From contig CP070648.1 in NCBI GenBank assembly GCA_020354555.1, forward strand, positions 4,723,889 to 4,775,012: DNA of 51,124 nt. The letters run 5' to 3'. Position numbers and translations under genes: made by a program. Under the pieces are notes generated by a model. It was not told the DNA's origin and ran no database searches. It worked only from the letters and a program-made list of their open reading frames with translations. Shown in pieces: positions 8,473 through 17,165 of the stretch. Numbering within the stretch: the first letter of the stretch is position 1; each line of letters begins with the position of its first letter. Origin of the DNA: Armatimonadota bacterium (GTDB lineage: Bacteria; Armatimonadota; Hebobacteria; GCA-020354555; CP070648).

Positions 8473-9090
8473 ATGGATGAGTGGAATGAGCAGGTTCAGC
8501 TCGCTCTGCTCCGCGCTGAGGCTCGCCGACGATATCAGGTACTGATCAACTTCATCAAGGAACAAGTCGAACCAGGATTCGAGTACGCGAACGAACTAGT
8601 GCGGGTCGTGCTCTCTGAGCGCGGATGCTACTACGAATTTGTGGATCTCCCCGAGGAGTTCTCCGGGGCGCTGGGCAGCGGTTTTACGCATGAATTCGTG
8701 GGCACCGCCGACGCGGTGGCGTTGGCGCACCAAGTCCACGATCTGACCCGGGCGTGTACGGAAGAGAACACGCGCGAGTTCAGCATGCTCGTCGTGTACG
8801 AGAGGCAGGGCATCTTCCGGCGCGACGGCACCTACATCTACCATTGCGCCCATCATGGTGAAGCCGACGTCGGGCCGCTGACCGTCGGCTATCACCGGGA
8901 AAACCAGCTGCCGCTGTTCCTCAAGCTCCGGGCGGATTCCGACATCGTGACCCCGATCTTCGGCGTGCCGCGCGGGGTTCTGTTCGTCGTCGCCAACCTT
9001 TCCGATCAGCATCTGGTGGTCACCATCCCACAGGTTGGCGACGGCCTGGCCGACCTCGCCCAGGCGCCGACGAGCGAGATGATACACTGA
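8473..9090 (+). CDS. Hypothetical protein, family not recognised
   Basis: A 205-residue soluble protein with no signal peptide or membrane segment. The first 45 residues look helical and charged; the rest alternates strands and has a HCAHHGEADVGP segment and a C-terminal stretch rich in Val/Ile. I do not recognise it. Codon use and composition match the neighbouring genes, and the frame stays open over the whole length, which supports it being real. ATG 8473 lies 12 bases after AAAGGA; GTG 8464, in frame, is closer and is an alternative start. It stands alone between an M48 peptidase and DUF1080 on the other strand, behind the structured leader at 8333-8448. Confidence 0.7.
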   Translation: MDEWNEQVQLALLRAEARRRYQVLINFIKEQVEPGFEYANELVRVVLSERGCYYEFVDLPEEFSGALGSGFTHEFVGTADAVALAHQVHDLTRACTEENTREFSMLVVYERQGIFRRDGTYIYHCAHHGEADVGPLTVGYHRENQLPLFLKLRADSDIVTPIFGVPRGVLFVVANLSDQHLVVTIPQVGDGLADLAQAPTSEMIH

Positions 9091-9214
9091 CACCGTGGGC
9101 GGCTCCACTGCGCTCCATGGCCGGTGCGATGGTGCTCGCCGTTCTCCGCGGGGACGCGCCGACATCGGCTCGTGGTTGCCCGGATGAACGGTGACCGCGA
9201 TCCGGCCGCCGCCT

Positions 9215-10387
9215 CTATTCCGTCACCTCCCGGATGAAGAGGTCTTTCCAGCGCACCTTGGCGCCGCCGCCGCTGTGCAGTTGAAGCGCGATGACGCCGT
9301 CGGTGAACTGAGGGTCAGGGTCGGTGTAGTCCACGGCCTGGAAGCCGTTGAGATGGGTGACGATGCGGTTCCCCTTGCAGGTCACCCACAACTCGTTCCA
9401 ATCGCCGAAGCGCATGAGCGTGCGCGCATCCTCGTTGGGCTGCGCCAGCCACTGGCGTCCGCCGCTCTCGTACAGGCCCGCGTTCAGGTTGCGCGGCGTG
9501 GGGTCAATCTCGGCTTGAATCCCGCGGATGTCCGTGCCGTTCAGAGTCGAGTGGAAGAACAGCCCGCTGTTGCCCTCGGCGTCGCACTTGAACTTGACGC
9601 GGACCTGAAAATCGCGATAGGTCTTCTCCGTCGCCAGGTATCCGTATCCCCCTGCGCCGCTTTCGCCGACGATCATGCCGTCCTCGACACTCCACTTTTC
9701 GTCGCCGTGGATCTTCCAGCCCGTGAAATCCTCGCGGTTGAACAGCGCCTTCCAGCCGGGGCCGTAGCCAAGATCCTGGATGCGGATGTCCTTCCACCGC
9801 ACGCGCACCGGTATGATGCCGCTGTGCACCTGAAGCGCGATGATGCCGAGCACGTTCTGGCCGTCGTCGAACTCGACCATCTTGACCCCGTTGAGTTCGG
9901 TCGTGATGTGGTCGTCGACGGCGGTGATGCGGTAGTTGTTCCACTCGCCTTCCCTCAGCACGTCGGCCAGTTCCGGCGGCGGCTGTGCCAGCCAGCCGCG
10001 TCCCATCGCCTCGCCCCACACGCCGCCGGTGTCGTCGCCCCGCTTCGGGCTCACCTCCGCCTGGTAGCCTTTCATGCGCGGGGTGTCGCGATCTTCGCCC
10101 TCCATCACCACGTGCGAGCGGAACTGAACGCCCGAATTGCCGGGCGCCTCAGTCCTGAACTTCAGCTCAAGGATGAAATCGCGGTATTCCTTGTCCGTGA
10201 CCAACCACCCATAGCGGCCGTCGCCGGTTTCGCCGACGATCTCGCCGTTCTGGACACTCCACTTGCCACCCAGGACTTCGTGCCAGCCGGACAGGTCCTT
10301 GCCGTTGAACAGAGGTTGCCACTCCGCCGCCGTCGCTGGCATTGCGCAGAGCATAATGGCGATCAGTAGTGCCCCGATCCTCACCAT
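9215..10387 (-). CDS. Secreted tandem DUF1080 (3-keto-disaccharide hydrolase-like) protein
   Basis: A 390-residue exported protein: signal peptide about 1-21 (cleavage near TATA-AEW), then two copies of the DUF1080 concanavalin-like domain, roughly 23-198 and 205-390. Each copy has the same order: LFNGKDLSGW or LFNREDFTGW, KWSVQNGEIVG or KWSVEDGMIVG, YRDF, GNSGVQFRS or GNSGLFFHS, GWLAQP or QWLAQP, WNNYRI or WNELWV, and a final IALQVHSG or IALQLHSG with RWKD. DUF1080 enzymes act on 3-keto-glycosides or bind glycans. Start is ATG 10387 with GGGAGG just upstream; the frame extends upstream but has no signal there. Divergent from the sialidase-like gene. Confidence 0.88.
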   Translation of the reverse strand: MVRIGALLIAIMLCAMPATAAEWQPLFNGKDLSGWHEVLGGKWSVQNGEIVGETGDGRYGWLVTDKEYRDFILELKFRTEAPGNSGVQFRSHVVMEGEDRDTPRMKGYQAEVSPKRGDDTGGVWGEAMGRGWLAQPPPELADVLREGEWNNYRITAVDDHITTELNGVKMVEFDDGQNVLGIIALQVHSGIIPVRVRWKDIRIQDLGYGPGWKALFNREDFTGWKIHGDEKWSVEDGMIVGESGAGGYGYLATEKTYRDFQVRVKFKCDAEGNSGLFFHSTLNGTDIRGIQAEIDPTPRNLNAGLYESGGRQWLAQPNEDARTLMRFGDWNELWVTCKGNRIVTHLNGFQAVDYTDPDPQFTDGVIALQLHSGGGAKVRWKDLFIREVTE

Positions 10388-10648
10388 AGCCTCCCGTGAA
10401 CAGTGGTTCGTTTCATGCGCAGCTTTCGGCGACTCTCGCGTCTCGTCCTGCATGCGCGCTGCCGCATTGGCAGGCAGCGCGGTAGTTGCCGATCCTGCTT
10501 CCGCCATGTCGGCCGCGCCGGGAGGAATGCGCGGCATGCCGTAGAAGCGTACCGTCGGCCACCGCCACGGTGGACCGATGCGCGAGATGGTGCGCGACAC
10601 GGCGGAATCCGCGCCACAACACACTGCTATGGATAGGAGCGTGCGGTA

Positions 10649-11617
10649 ATGCGCAGAGTGATGACGGTCGCGGTGTTGGCTGCGCTGATGCTCGGCCTTG
10701 GTGCGGCGAATGCGGAGGTCGTCCTGGATCCCGGCGCCGTCACAGGCGTCGAGCGGTTCACCCACGTCAGGGCGGTCGTCGCGGACGACCAGTCAGTCAT
10801 GGCCTGGCTCTCCGCCGAGCCGCTGCAAGGCGGCCAGGTCTTCGCGGCAGGGTCAACGGACGAGGGCGCCTGGAGCGAGCCCGTGCAAGTCAGCGGCGGC
10901 TATCCGGACTGGGTGGCCTCCGACGGCGGCGCGGGGGAGTTCTCGCTCGTCCGGGCGTCCAACGGCGCGTACTGGCTGGTGTGGAGCGCGGACACGGGGT
11001 GGCGAGCGCAAGTCGGCGGCGCCCACGGCAACTCCGATTCCGAGTTGACGTACGCCATCACGAGCCCCGACATCTGGGTGTCGCAGTCACCGGATGGGCG
11101 TGCCTGGAGCATCCCCGAGCCCGTGGCCATCGCCCCGACTCCGGACCGCAACCCGGGGATCATCGAGATGCCCGACGGACGCGTTGGCGTCATTTGGATC
11201 TCTGCGCGGGACGGGAACGCCGACTTGTCTCTGGCCTTCGCCGACGACGCCGGCACGTGGGGGGAGGCCGTGCAGATCACCACAGATCCTGCCCGTGACA
11301 GTCAGTACGAGTTGGTTCACGTCGGGCCCAAGTTCGTCATCGACACCCGCGGCCGGCTGACCCTCGCATGGGTCTCCGAACTCAGCGGGCAGCCGCAGGT
11401 CTACAGCGCGGTGTCCGCTGACGGGCGCACGTGGTCGCGGCCCGTGCGCGTCAGCGGCGGTCCTGGCGACAAGGGTTTCCTGACGATCGAGGAAGCCGGC
11501 GGAGGCTACAACTTGTACTGGAGCACAGCGACAGATGAGGGCGAGCAGCGCTGGGCATCGCGCTCTGCGGACTTCGTGACGTGGGGCGAGCCACGACTCG
11601 CTCCGGTGGGGAAGTAA
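10649..11617 (+). CDS. Exported sialidase-like beta-propeller protein
   Basis: A 322-residue protein with a signal peptide (about 1-22). It shows several Asp-box-like elements, for example SPDGRAWSIPEP and SADGRTWSRPVR, spaced as in BNR/sialidase propellers, and Trp-rich strand ends (GAWSEPV, GTWGEAV, VTWGEPR). No complete arginine triad of true sialidases can be placed, so substrate is unknown. TAGGAG lies 9 bases before the ATG. The TAA at 11615 is followed directly by the murG start. The neighbouring DUF1080 protein suggests glycan work outside the cell. Confidence 0.7.
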   Translation: MRRVMTVAVLAALMLGLGAANAEVVLDPGAVTGVERFTHVRAVVADDQSVMAWLSAEPLQGGQVFAAGSTDEGAWSEPVQVSGGYPDWVASDGGAGEFSLVRASNGAYWLVWSADTGWRAQVGGAHGNSDSELTYAITSPDIWVSQSPDGRAWSIPEPVAIAPTPDRNPGIIEMPDGRVGVIWISARDGNADLSLAFADDAGTWGEAVQITTDPARDSQYELVHVGPKFVIDTRGRLTLAWVSELSGQPQVYSAVSADGRTWSRPVRVSGGPGDKGFLTIEEAGGGYNLYWSTATDEGEQRWASRSADFVTWGEPRLAPVGK

Positions 11618-12787
11618 TTGGGCTCTCCGACGCCTGACGCCGACGAGCTGCGGGTCGTGATCGCCGCGGGTGGCACGGGCGGGCACATCTATCCCGCGAT
11701 CGCGATCGCTCAGAGCCTGACGGCTCGCAACCCCGGCGCGCGCATCCTCTTCATCGGCACCCGCGAGCGTATGGAATCGCGGATCGTGCCCGCCGCCGGA
11801 TATGACTTCGCGACCATCGCGGTGCGCGGGTTGCGCGGCAAGCAGCCGCTGCTGCGCCGCGCGCGCAGCCTGTGGGGCTTGCTGAGCGGACGCAGCCTGC
11901 GCCACAGCCGGCGCATTCTGCGCCTGCAGCGGCCGCACGTGGTGGTGGGCATGGGCGGTTACGTCAGCGGGCCGGTGCTCCTCGCCGCGCGCCAACTGCG
12001 CATTCCGCGGATCACCGTCGAGCAGAACCAGCAGCCCGGTTTCACGAGCCGGGTCACCGCCCGCATGTCGCAGGCGCTGTGCGTCGTGTCGCAGCAATCG
12101 GCCGGGTACTGTCGGGAGCTATTCGGAGAGCGCCTCCGCATCGAAGTCACCGGCAGCCCGATCCGACGCGAGATCGTCGACACTGCGCGCGATGATGCCC
12201 TATCCGCCCTTGGGTTGTCGCCGGATCGTCTGACCATACTCGTCACGGGCGGCAGCATCGGCTCGCCCGCGATCAACGCCGCGTTCTCCGACGCGGTGCA
12301 GCACCTGGCGCGGGATGAATCAATCGCGCGCCGCATTCAGGTGCTGCACCTCACCGGCAGCAGAGACCCTATCGACCCCGACCGGGAGGTGCTCGCGGCG
12401 GCGGGCCTCCCCTATCAGGCGCGCGAGTATCTCGACGAGATGCACCTTGCCCTTGCGGCGGCCGATATCATCGTCACCCGAGGCGGGGGCATGGCGCTGG
12501 CGGAGATTGCCGCGCGCGGCATTCCCGCAATCGTCATCCCGTGGTCGGGGGCCGCCGGCAACGAGCAGGAGCAGAACGCGCGGCCGCTGGCGGAGGCGGG
12601 CGCGGCGATCATGATCCACGACGCCGACCTCACGTCCGGCATACTCGCCAAGATGCTGCGTGAGGTGATTGAGGACGACGAGCGGCGAGAGGCAATGGCG
12701 CGCCGCAGCAAAGCCCTCGGCCGTCCCGATGCCGCGGACCGCGTGGCGGCGATAGTGGAAGAGTTGGCGAGGACAAGAACAGAGTAG
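11618..12787 (+). CDS. murG: MurG-like UDP-N-acetylglucosamine glycosyltransferase
   Basis: A 389-residue GT28 enzyme, the cytoplasmic-face transferase that adds GlcNAc to lipid I to make lipid II. Visible motifs are GGTGGHIYPA near the N-terminus, GMGGYVSGPVLLAA, EQNQQPG, TGGSIGS in the linker, and the C-terminal TRGGGMALAEIAARGIPAIVIP donor-binding block with GNEQEQNA. The TTG at 11618 comes directly after the stop of the sialidase-like gene with GGTGGGGA upstream, so coupling is likely. MurG is normally in a dcw cluster; here it is isolated from other mur/fts genes, so a paralogue elsewhere or a related glycosyltransferase cannot be excluded. Confidence 0.85.
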   Translation: MGSPTPDADELRVVIAAGGTGGHIYPAIAIAQSLTARNPGARILFIGTRERMESRIVPAAGYDFATIAVRGLRGKQPLLRRARSLWGLLSGRSLRHSRRILRLQRPHVVVGMGGYVSGPVLLAARQLRIPRITVEQNQQPGFTSRVTARMSQALCVVSQQSAGYCRELFGERLRIEVTGSPIRREIVDTARDDALSALGLSPDRLTILVTGGSIGSPAINAAFSDAVQHLARDESIARRIQVLHLTGSRDPIDPDREVLAAAGLPYQAREYLDEMHLALAAADIIVTRGGGMALAEIAARGIPAIVIPWSGAAGNEQEQNARPLAEAGAAIMIHDADLTSGILAKMLREVIEDDERREAMARRSKALGRPDAADRVAAIVEELARTRTE

Positions 12788-12838
12788 GTGGGAAGGATGA
12801 GCGGCGTCCCGACGCCCGACTGCGAGCTGTTGCTGTTG

Positions 12839-13540
12839 CTACTCCCCGGCTAACGAGAACTCAGCATCCCCCGACTCCGGCGCATCGCCCAGCCGCCGCG
12901 CGCCTTTGAGGCGCTTCACGTAATACGGGTCGTAGACGCTCGTCGTGACGACCCTTCCGGCACCGCTCGAGGCGTGGATGAACTCGCCGTTGCCGATGTA
13001 CATCCCGACGTGCGAGATACCCCTGCGGCTCGTCTTGAAGAAGAGCAGGTCGCCTGGTTCGAGTTCCGCGAAGCGCACCGCGCGGCCGAGCCCAAAGAGT
13101 TGCGCGGCGCTGTGGGGGGCGCGGATGCCATGCGCCCGGAGCACGCGCGCGATGAGCCCCGAGCAGTCCATGCCACGGCTGCTCATACCGGCCCAGCGAT
13201 AGCGCACCCCGCTGTATCGCTGCGCCGTACCCACGAGCCGGCTGCCGGATGCTGGGGACGGTTCCTCACTGCTCTCCACAGCGGGCGAGTCGCTGGTGAG
13301 TTCTATGGAGACGTCAAACGCCTTGATGCAACTATCGAGGACGCTCGCGGTGACGGGAGCGGCTTGCGGCAGCGGCGTTACGCGAGCGAGGAACTGCATG
13401 CTGTTGAGAACAGCCTGACCTGCGTCAATCTGGGCGGGGGGGTCGGGGGGCTGGGTTGCTGCTGGCGGCGGAATGCACGCCAGCATCAGGAAAAACGCAC
13501 ATGACGCGGTCAGGAATGGAAACCTGCAATGCGGCAGCAA
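12839..13540 (-). CDS. Exported NlpC/P60 peptidoglycan endopeptidase
   Basis: A 233-residue protein with a hydrophobic N-terminus (possible weak lipobox around Cys22), a Pro/Ser-rich linker, and an NlpC/P60 domain from about 100. Catalytic Cys126 is in MDCSGL, His177 in ISHVGMYIG, and the third polar residue is likely His189 in FIHASS. These enzymes cut between D-Glu and diaminopimelate in stem peptides. The first start is TTG 13540, with no strong ribosome site; the start is uncertain by some codons. The promoter at 13634-13662 reads into it. It converges on murG. Confidence 0.87.
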   Translation of the reverse strand: MLPHCRFPFLTASCAFFLMLACIPPPAATQPPDPPAQIDAGQAVLNSMQFLARVTPLPQAAPVTASVLDSCIKAFDVSIELTSDSPAVESSEEPSPASGSRLVGTAQRYSGVRYRWAGMSSRGMDCSGLIARVLRAHGIRAPHSAAQLFGLGRAVRFAELEPGDLLFFKTSRRGISHVGMYIGNGEFIHASSGAGRVVTTSVYDPYYVKRLKGARRLGDAPESGDAEFSLAGE

Positions 13541-13633
13541 CAGAATCGCACCTCACCGGGTAGTCCTCCACGCGGCGCACGGCACTGACGCTAGTTGAAT
13601 GAGCCGGTCCGCCTCCCCCCAGCGGGATGCGGT

Positions 13634-13662
13634 ATGTTAGCATGAATCCGCGGCGCTGTAAA
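13634..13662 (-). promoter_or_regulatory. Predicted promoter of the NlpC/P60 gene
   Basis: On the minus strand TTTACA (13662-13657) and TAACAT (13639-13634) are 17 bases apart, about 90 bases before the predicted start codon. Confidence 0.55.
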
Positions 13663-13729
13663 CCCCTGAGACAGGTTTTTTCACAAGATATAGCCCCTGG
13701 CGGCGGGCTGAACCTCTACATATAGTGCG

Positions 13730-13752
13730 CTCGCCTCGCGCTCGCAGGCGAG
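13730..13752. repeat. Short hairpin downstream of the NuoN-like gene
   Basis: CTCGCCT at 13730-13736 pairs with AGGCGAG at 13746-13752 with a 9-base loop. It lies in the gap between the end of the NuoN-like gene and the NlpC promoter. It has no T-run, so a terminator role is only possible. Confidence 0.35.
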
Positions 13753-13811
13753 AGCGGAGCGGGTCCCAGGGCGCTGCGGACGGCCAGCCGCAGGCCTCTC
13801 GCCGCCGGCAA

Positions 13812-14468
13812 CTAGCGGCCGCCGGTGAACGCCGCAGCGATGGCATAGCCGATATACGGCGCGAGCCCGAGGCACAACAACGCGGCGATCAGGACATCCA
13901 CGAGGGTTCGCAGCCGCAAGCTCACGGCGACGGGAGCTTTCGTGACCGGGCCTGTAATCAGGGGCAGGACGATGCCGGCATACGCCCACAGGCTCACGGC
14001 GCCGAGAGCCGCGGCGCCGACGGTGGCGAGGAAGAGAACTCCGGGAGCCCGCAGTCCCGCATGTATCACGGCGATCTTCGCCGGCAGCCCAGCCAGCGGC
14101 GGCAGCCCCACCAGCGACATGCACGCGAGCGCAAAGCAGAACACAGCCCAGGCCGATGGGGCGGCGTCATCCGGCAGCGGAAGCGAATCGCCTGCCTCGG
14201 CACTCAGCGCGCGTGCGGCGATCCACATCAACCCAACGCCGGCCCCGGCGGCGATGGCCTGGAATACCGCGGCGGTATGGCCGTCGCCCTGTCCGCTGAT
14301 AAGGCTCGCGGCGAACCCAAGCAAGACGTAGCCGCCCTGAAGAATCGCGGAGTAGATTACGACTGCTCGCAGCCGCGCGGCGAACAGCCCGGCCGCACCC
14401 GTCGCCATCGCCGCCACGGCGCCCGCCAGAACGAAGTACCCGAGTATCTGTGTCGCCAGCATCGGCAC
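13812..14468 (-). CDS. Half-length NuoN-like membrane protein
   Basis: A 218-residue protein of about six transmembrane helices matching only the C-terminal half of the proton-channel (NuoN/NuoM/MrpD) fold: YSAILQGGYVLLGFA corresponds to the YSSIAHxGY helix, and LVGLPPLAGLPAKI to the late GIPPLAGFxxK helix. The N-terminal half with the TM5 glutamate and TM7 lysine is absent, and no reading frame upstream supplies it because the NuoM-like gene ends 4 bases before. It starts with GTG 14468, or ATG 14462. The role is unknown; a structural partner of the upstream gene is the simplest idea. Confidence 0.75.
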   Translation of the reverse strand: MPMLATQILGYFVLAGAVAAMATGAAGLFAARLRAVVIYSAILQGGYVLLGFAASLISGQGDGHTAAVFQAIAAGAGVGLMWIAARALSAEAGDSLPLPDDAAPSAWAVFCFALACMSLVGLPPLAGLPAKIAVIHAGLRAPGVLFLATVGAAALGAVSLWAYAGIVLPLITGPVTKAPVAVSLRLRTLVDVLIAALLCLGLAPYIGYAIAAAFTGGR

Positions 14469-14471
14469 CAG

Positions 14472-15938
14472 CTACCCTCCCGTCAGCGCCCGCGCGATAT
14501 CAAGTAGATAAGGCCACCACAGACCCGGCGCGAGGCCGAGCGTCAGAGACACAACGACGACCGCGCCCAGCCACCACCAGTGCCAGGCGCTTCCGTCCGG
14601 GCGCGAGGTCGGCGCCCCTCGCCGCCAGCCGCTCAACGCCGCTCTGACCGCATAGACTGCGATCAGTGTCGGGGCGATGAGCGCTGCCAGGAGCGGGGCG
14701 ACGGATCCAGCTTGCCACGCGGCGGTGGCAACGGCGCGCAGTCCCGAGAAGCCGGCGAGCGGCGGCAAGCCCGACAGTGTCCATGCTCCGGCGATGGTCG
14801 CGGCCAAACGGACCGGGGCTGTCCCGGAGGTGCGGCGCAGCTCGCTCCAGGTACGCGCGGAGTTCCCGCCCATGGCCCCGGCGGCGAGCAGCGGCGCAGC
14901 AAGAGCAAGTGGCGCCACGAGCGCCAGACTCCCGGCGAGCGCGCCCGGGCGTCCTTGCATCGCGAGCCCAAGGCCGAACGCGACCTGGCCCGCGGCGGCG
15001 ATGAAGACATGGCTCGCGGCAGTGCAGATGTCATCCGCGAGCACCGCCCGTGCGCCCGCGTACGCGACGGTGAGGAGCCCCAGCGCTATTGGCACCCACG
15101 CGACGGCGGCGGCGGCATAAGTCGGAAGGATGTAGAATACCAGGCGCACCGAGGCGTACGCCGCGATCACGATGGCCGAGCCCAGCAGCGCGAGATTCCA
15201 CCGGCCATAGGCGCCCCGGCACAGGTCGAGCGCCCAGAAATGCACCGGCACGAGCGACAGCCGGACGCCGAGGCCGAGGGCGAGCATGACACCGACCCAC
15301 TTGACCGAGGACAGGCGATGCACCAGTAGGCCCGACCCCACCGTGTAGATGTGCGTGTCGCGGGTCAGGTTGGCGACCCACACGATCGCAACGAGCAGGC
15401 ACACACCCCCCGCGCAGTTCCAGGTCAGGAAGCGCCGACCGACGGGATTCGGGGGAGCGAGCGCAGCCCACAGCGCCACTACGGAAAGCTCCCAGAACAT
15501 GTAGAGCAGGACGAGGTCGGCGGCAAGCACGACGCCGGTGAAGGCGCCGGCCGTCGCGGCAAACGCGGCCCAGCGGACGTGATTTTGCTGTCCCCCGGCG
15601 GCTGCCCACAGCGCACAGATCAGGAGCCCCGCCAGCGTCGCCAGCAAGGCGTAGAGACCGAGAGCATCAAGCCGCAGCCGAAACTGGAAGAAGTCCGGTG
15701 TCCAGAGGTAGTCGGCGAAGGCGTCGCCCCCGCGCGCGATGATTCCGCCCATCGCGGCGCTCACGGCGAGGGACAGCCCGATCGCGCTGATCGCAGTCAC
15801 GGCCGGAGCGGCGACGGCGGACTGCCGTTCATGGGCGGGTATGAATCGCAGGACGCGCGGGAAGGCCGCAATCACGGCGGCCGCAATGAACGGGAACAAG
15901 AGCAACCAGTTGAGAAGTATGCTCTCCGGGGCGTTCAA
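14472..15938 (-). CDS. NuoM/NuoN-like proton-channel family protein lacking canonical lysines
   Basis: A 488-residue, about 14-helix protein of the complex I/Mrp antiporter channel family. Glu150 in MFWELSVV matches the essential TM5 glutamate. The TM7 lysine motif (usually VKxPxxPFHxW) reads GVRLSLVPVHFW, so Lys is replaced by Arg226, and neither the TM8 nor the GFxxK lysine is seen (LSGLPPLAGFSGLR). No other nuo, mrp, hydrogenase or DabA genes are present. The start is TTG 15938 with poor ribosome-site support. It is followed after a few bases by the NuoN-like half protein, a two-gene unit. Whether it moves ions is open. Confidence 0.8.
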   Translation of the reverse strand: MNAPESILLNWLLLFPFIAAAVIAAFPRVLRFIPAHERQSAVAAPAVTAISAIGLSLAVSAAMGGIIARGGDAFADYLWTPDFFQFRLRLDALGLYALLATLAGLLICALWAAAGGQQNHVRWAAFAATAGAFTGVVLAADLVLLYMFWELSVVALWAALAPPNPVGRRFLTWNCAGGVCLLVAIVWVANLTRDTHIYTVGSGLLVHRLSSVKWVGVMLALGLGVRLSLVPVHFWALDLCRGAYGRWNLALLGSAIVIAAYASVRLVFYILPTYAAAAVAWVPIALGLLTVAYAGARAVLADDICTAASHVFIAAAGQVAFGLGLAMQGRPGALAGSLALVAPLALAAPLLAAGAMGGNSARTWSELRRTSGTAPVRLAATIAGAWTLSGLPPLAGFSGLRAVATAAWQAGSVAPLLAALIAPTLIAVYAVRAALSGWRRGAPTSRPDGSAWHWWWLGAVVVVSLTLGLAPGLWWPYLLDIARALTGG

Positions 15939-16073
15939 TGAGCCGCCCCTGTGGAGTCTTGGGTATGACCCGGTGGCGCCGTGCGCCGCGCCGTCGAGAG
16001 TCCTGCCGAAAGGGGCTGTTGAGCAGCATGCCCGGGTTTGAGAGCCCTGCGGTAACGCAATGACCCCATCAGG

Positions 16074-17165
16074 CTAGCGGAGAGGGAAGTTGCCATTGGC
16101 GGTCTCGACTGTCGCCTCCACGCGGTCCAGCTCCTCGCCGTGCTGGTCAACCGCCGTAACTTCGATGGTATGCTTGCCGTCACGTTCCAGCCGCGTGTCC
16201 CAGAGATACGTGAAGTGGCTCATGTTGGACACGGCTTTGCGCACGCCGTCAATGGTCAAACGGATGAAGAGTGCCGGCCCCTGGTACTCGACGGTCAGGA
16301 CTTGCTCGCCTGACAATTTCTCCTCAGCGGACAGGTAGAGGAAGAGTTGCGGTACGGGGGACTCGAACTCAGAGTCTTGCGCCGTGCTCGAGGTGTCGGT
16401 TTCCGGGGGCATGACCCCCTGCGCCGGCGCCGCGCCGTCCCCGCCTTCGGACGCAGCGCTTGAGCTGCCCGTCCCAGGCGCAGGCGCGCGATCCGCCGGG
16501 GCCGCCGGCGCGGTCTCCCATCCGAGCGGGGGCAGGCACCACGCGACGGCCACCTGCTCCGGCACCTCTCCCGTGTAGGCGGCATGCTGAAGCAAGGTCG
16601 CCAACGCCCCCATGAACTGCGCGGGGGTCAGGCGCACGCCCTCGATCCACACGCCGGAGGGCAGATGGCCGGTGCCCTCGGCGATGTCAGCCGTGGGGCG
16701 CGCCTGGGCGAGTAGATCGGCCGCCGAAATCACTTGTTCTTGCCGGACGTCGCTGGTCTGGTCGGTGCGCTCCAGCGGCCCGATCGTCTGCGGCGGCAGC
16801 GGCGCGGATTCCGGGGTCATCCCGTCTTCATAGCCGTTGCCCAGGAATCGCGCAAGGAGGACAAAGACACGGGCGGCCGAGAGTGGTTCGCGCCTGCCGT
16901 CGCTCAGCGTCACGGCTGCGCCGGTCGGGATGCGCCCGTCTCTCGCCAGGCCGCGTGCGACGACGTCGGCGACGCGCAGGACTTCATTTGCCTCAATGAC
17001 GACGGTCTGGAATGGCTCGACATCCATTGGCACGGCAGGCTGCGTGCTGCGTGGGGCCTGCGCGGCTATGCGGTATGCCGTCAGGACGCTCAGCGCGAGG
17101 ACGAGGACTGTCACGGCAGGCACGCGGGGGCGGGTTACCAGCTTCAACGGGTCGCGGACTCTCAT
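16074..17165 (-). CDS. Membrane-anchored protein with two PMBR-like repeats and an Ig-like domain
   Basis: A 363-residue protein with one N-terminal membrane segment (about 17-35). Two stretches, about 58-112 and 146-195, share the pattern of pseudomurein-binding repeats: hydrophobic-ADLL start, G-R/H-x-P in the middle (DGRIPTG, TGHLPSG), then LTPAQF-LATLL. A Ser/Ala/Gly-rich linker leads to a C-terminal Ig-like domain (about 275-360) with YLWDTRLERDGKHTIEVTAVD, as in Big_7 domains. Function is unknown; cell-wall attachment is an inference. Its ATG overlaps the alr stop as ATGA, so it is coupled to alr. Confidence 0.65.
   Translation of the reverse strand: MRVRDPLKLVTRPRVPAVTVLVLALSVLTAYRIAAQAPRSTQPAVPMDVEPFQTVVIEANEVLRVADVVARGLARDGRIPTGAAVTLSDGRREPLSAARVFVLLARFLGNGYEDGMTPESAPLPPQTIGPLERTDQTSDVRQEQVISAADLLAQARPTADIAEGTGHLPSGVWIEGVRLTPAQFMGALATLLQHAAYTGEVPEQVAVAWCLPPLGWETAPAAPADRAPAPGTGSSSAASEGGDGAAPAQGVMPPETDTSSTAQDSEFESPVPQLFLYLSAEEKLSGEQVLTVEYQGPALFIRLTIDGVRKAVSNMSHFTYLWDTRLERDGKHTIEVTAVDQHGEELDRVEATVETANGNFPLR

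Noticed and set aside
13657-13680. Rho-independent terminator on the plus strand (CCTG-AGA-CAGG then six T)
   Set aside because: The stem is only four base pairs and no plus-strand gene ends upstream of it.
14472-15938. DabB-type subunit of a DabA/DabB inorganic carbon pump
   Set aside because: No DabA (DUF2309) gene is nearby and the lysine pattern does not fit well enough to claim it.
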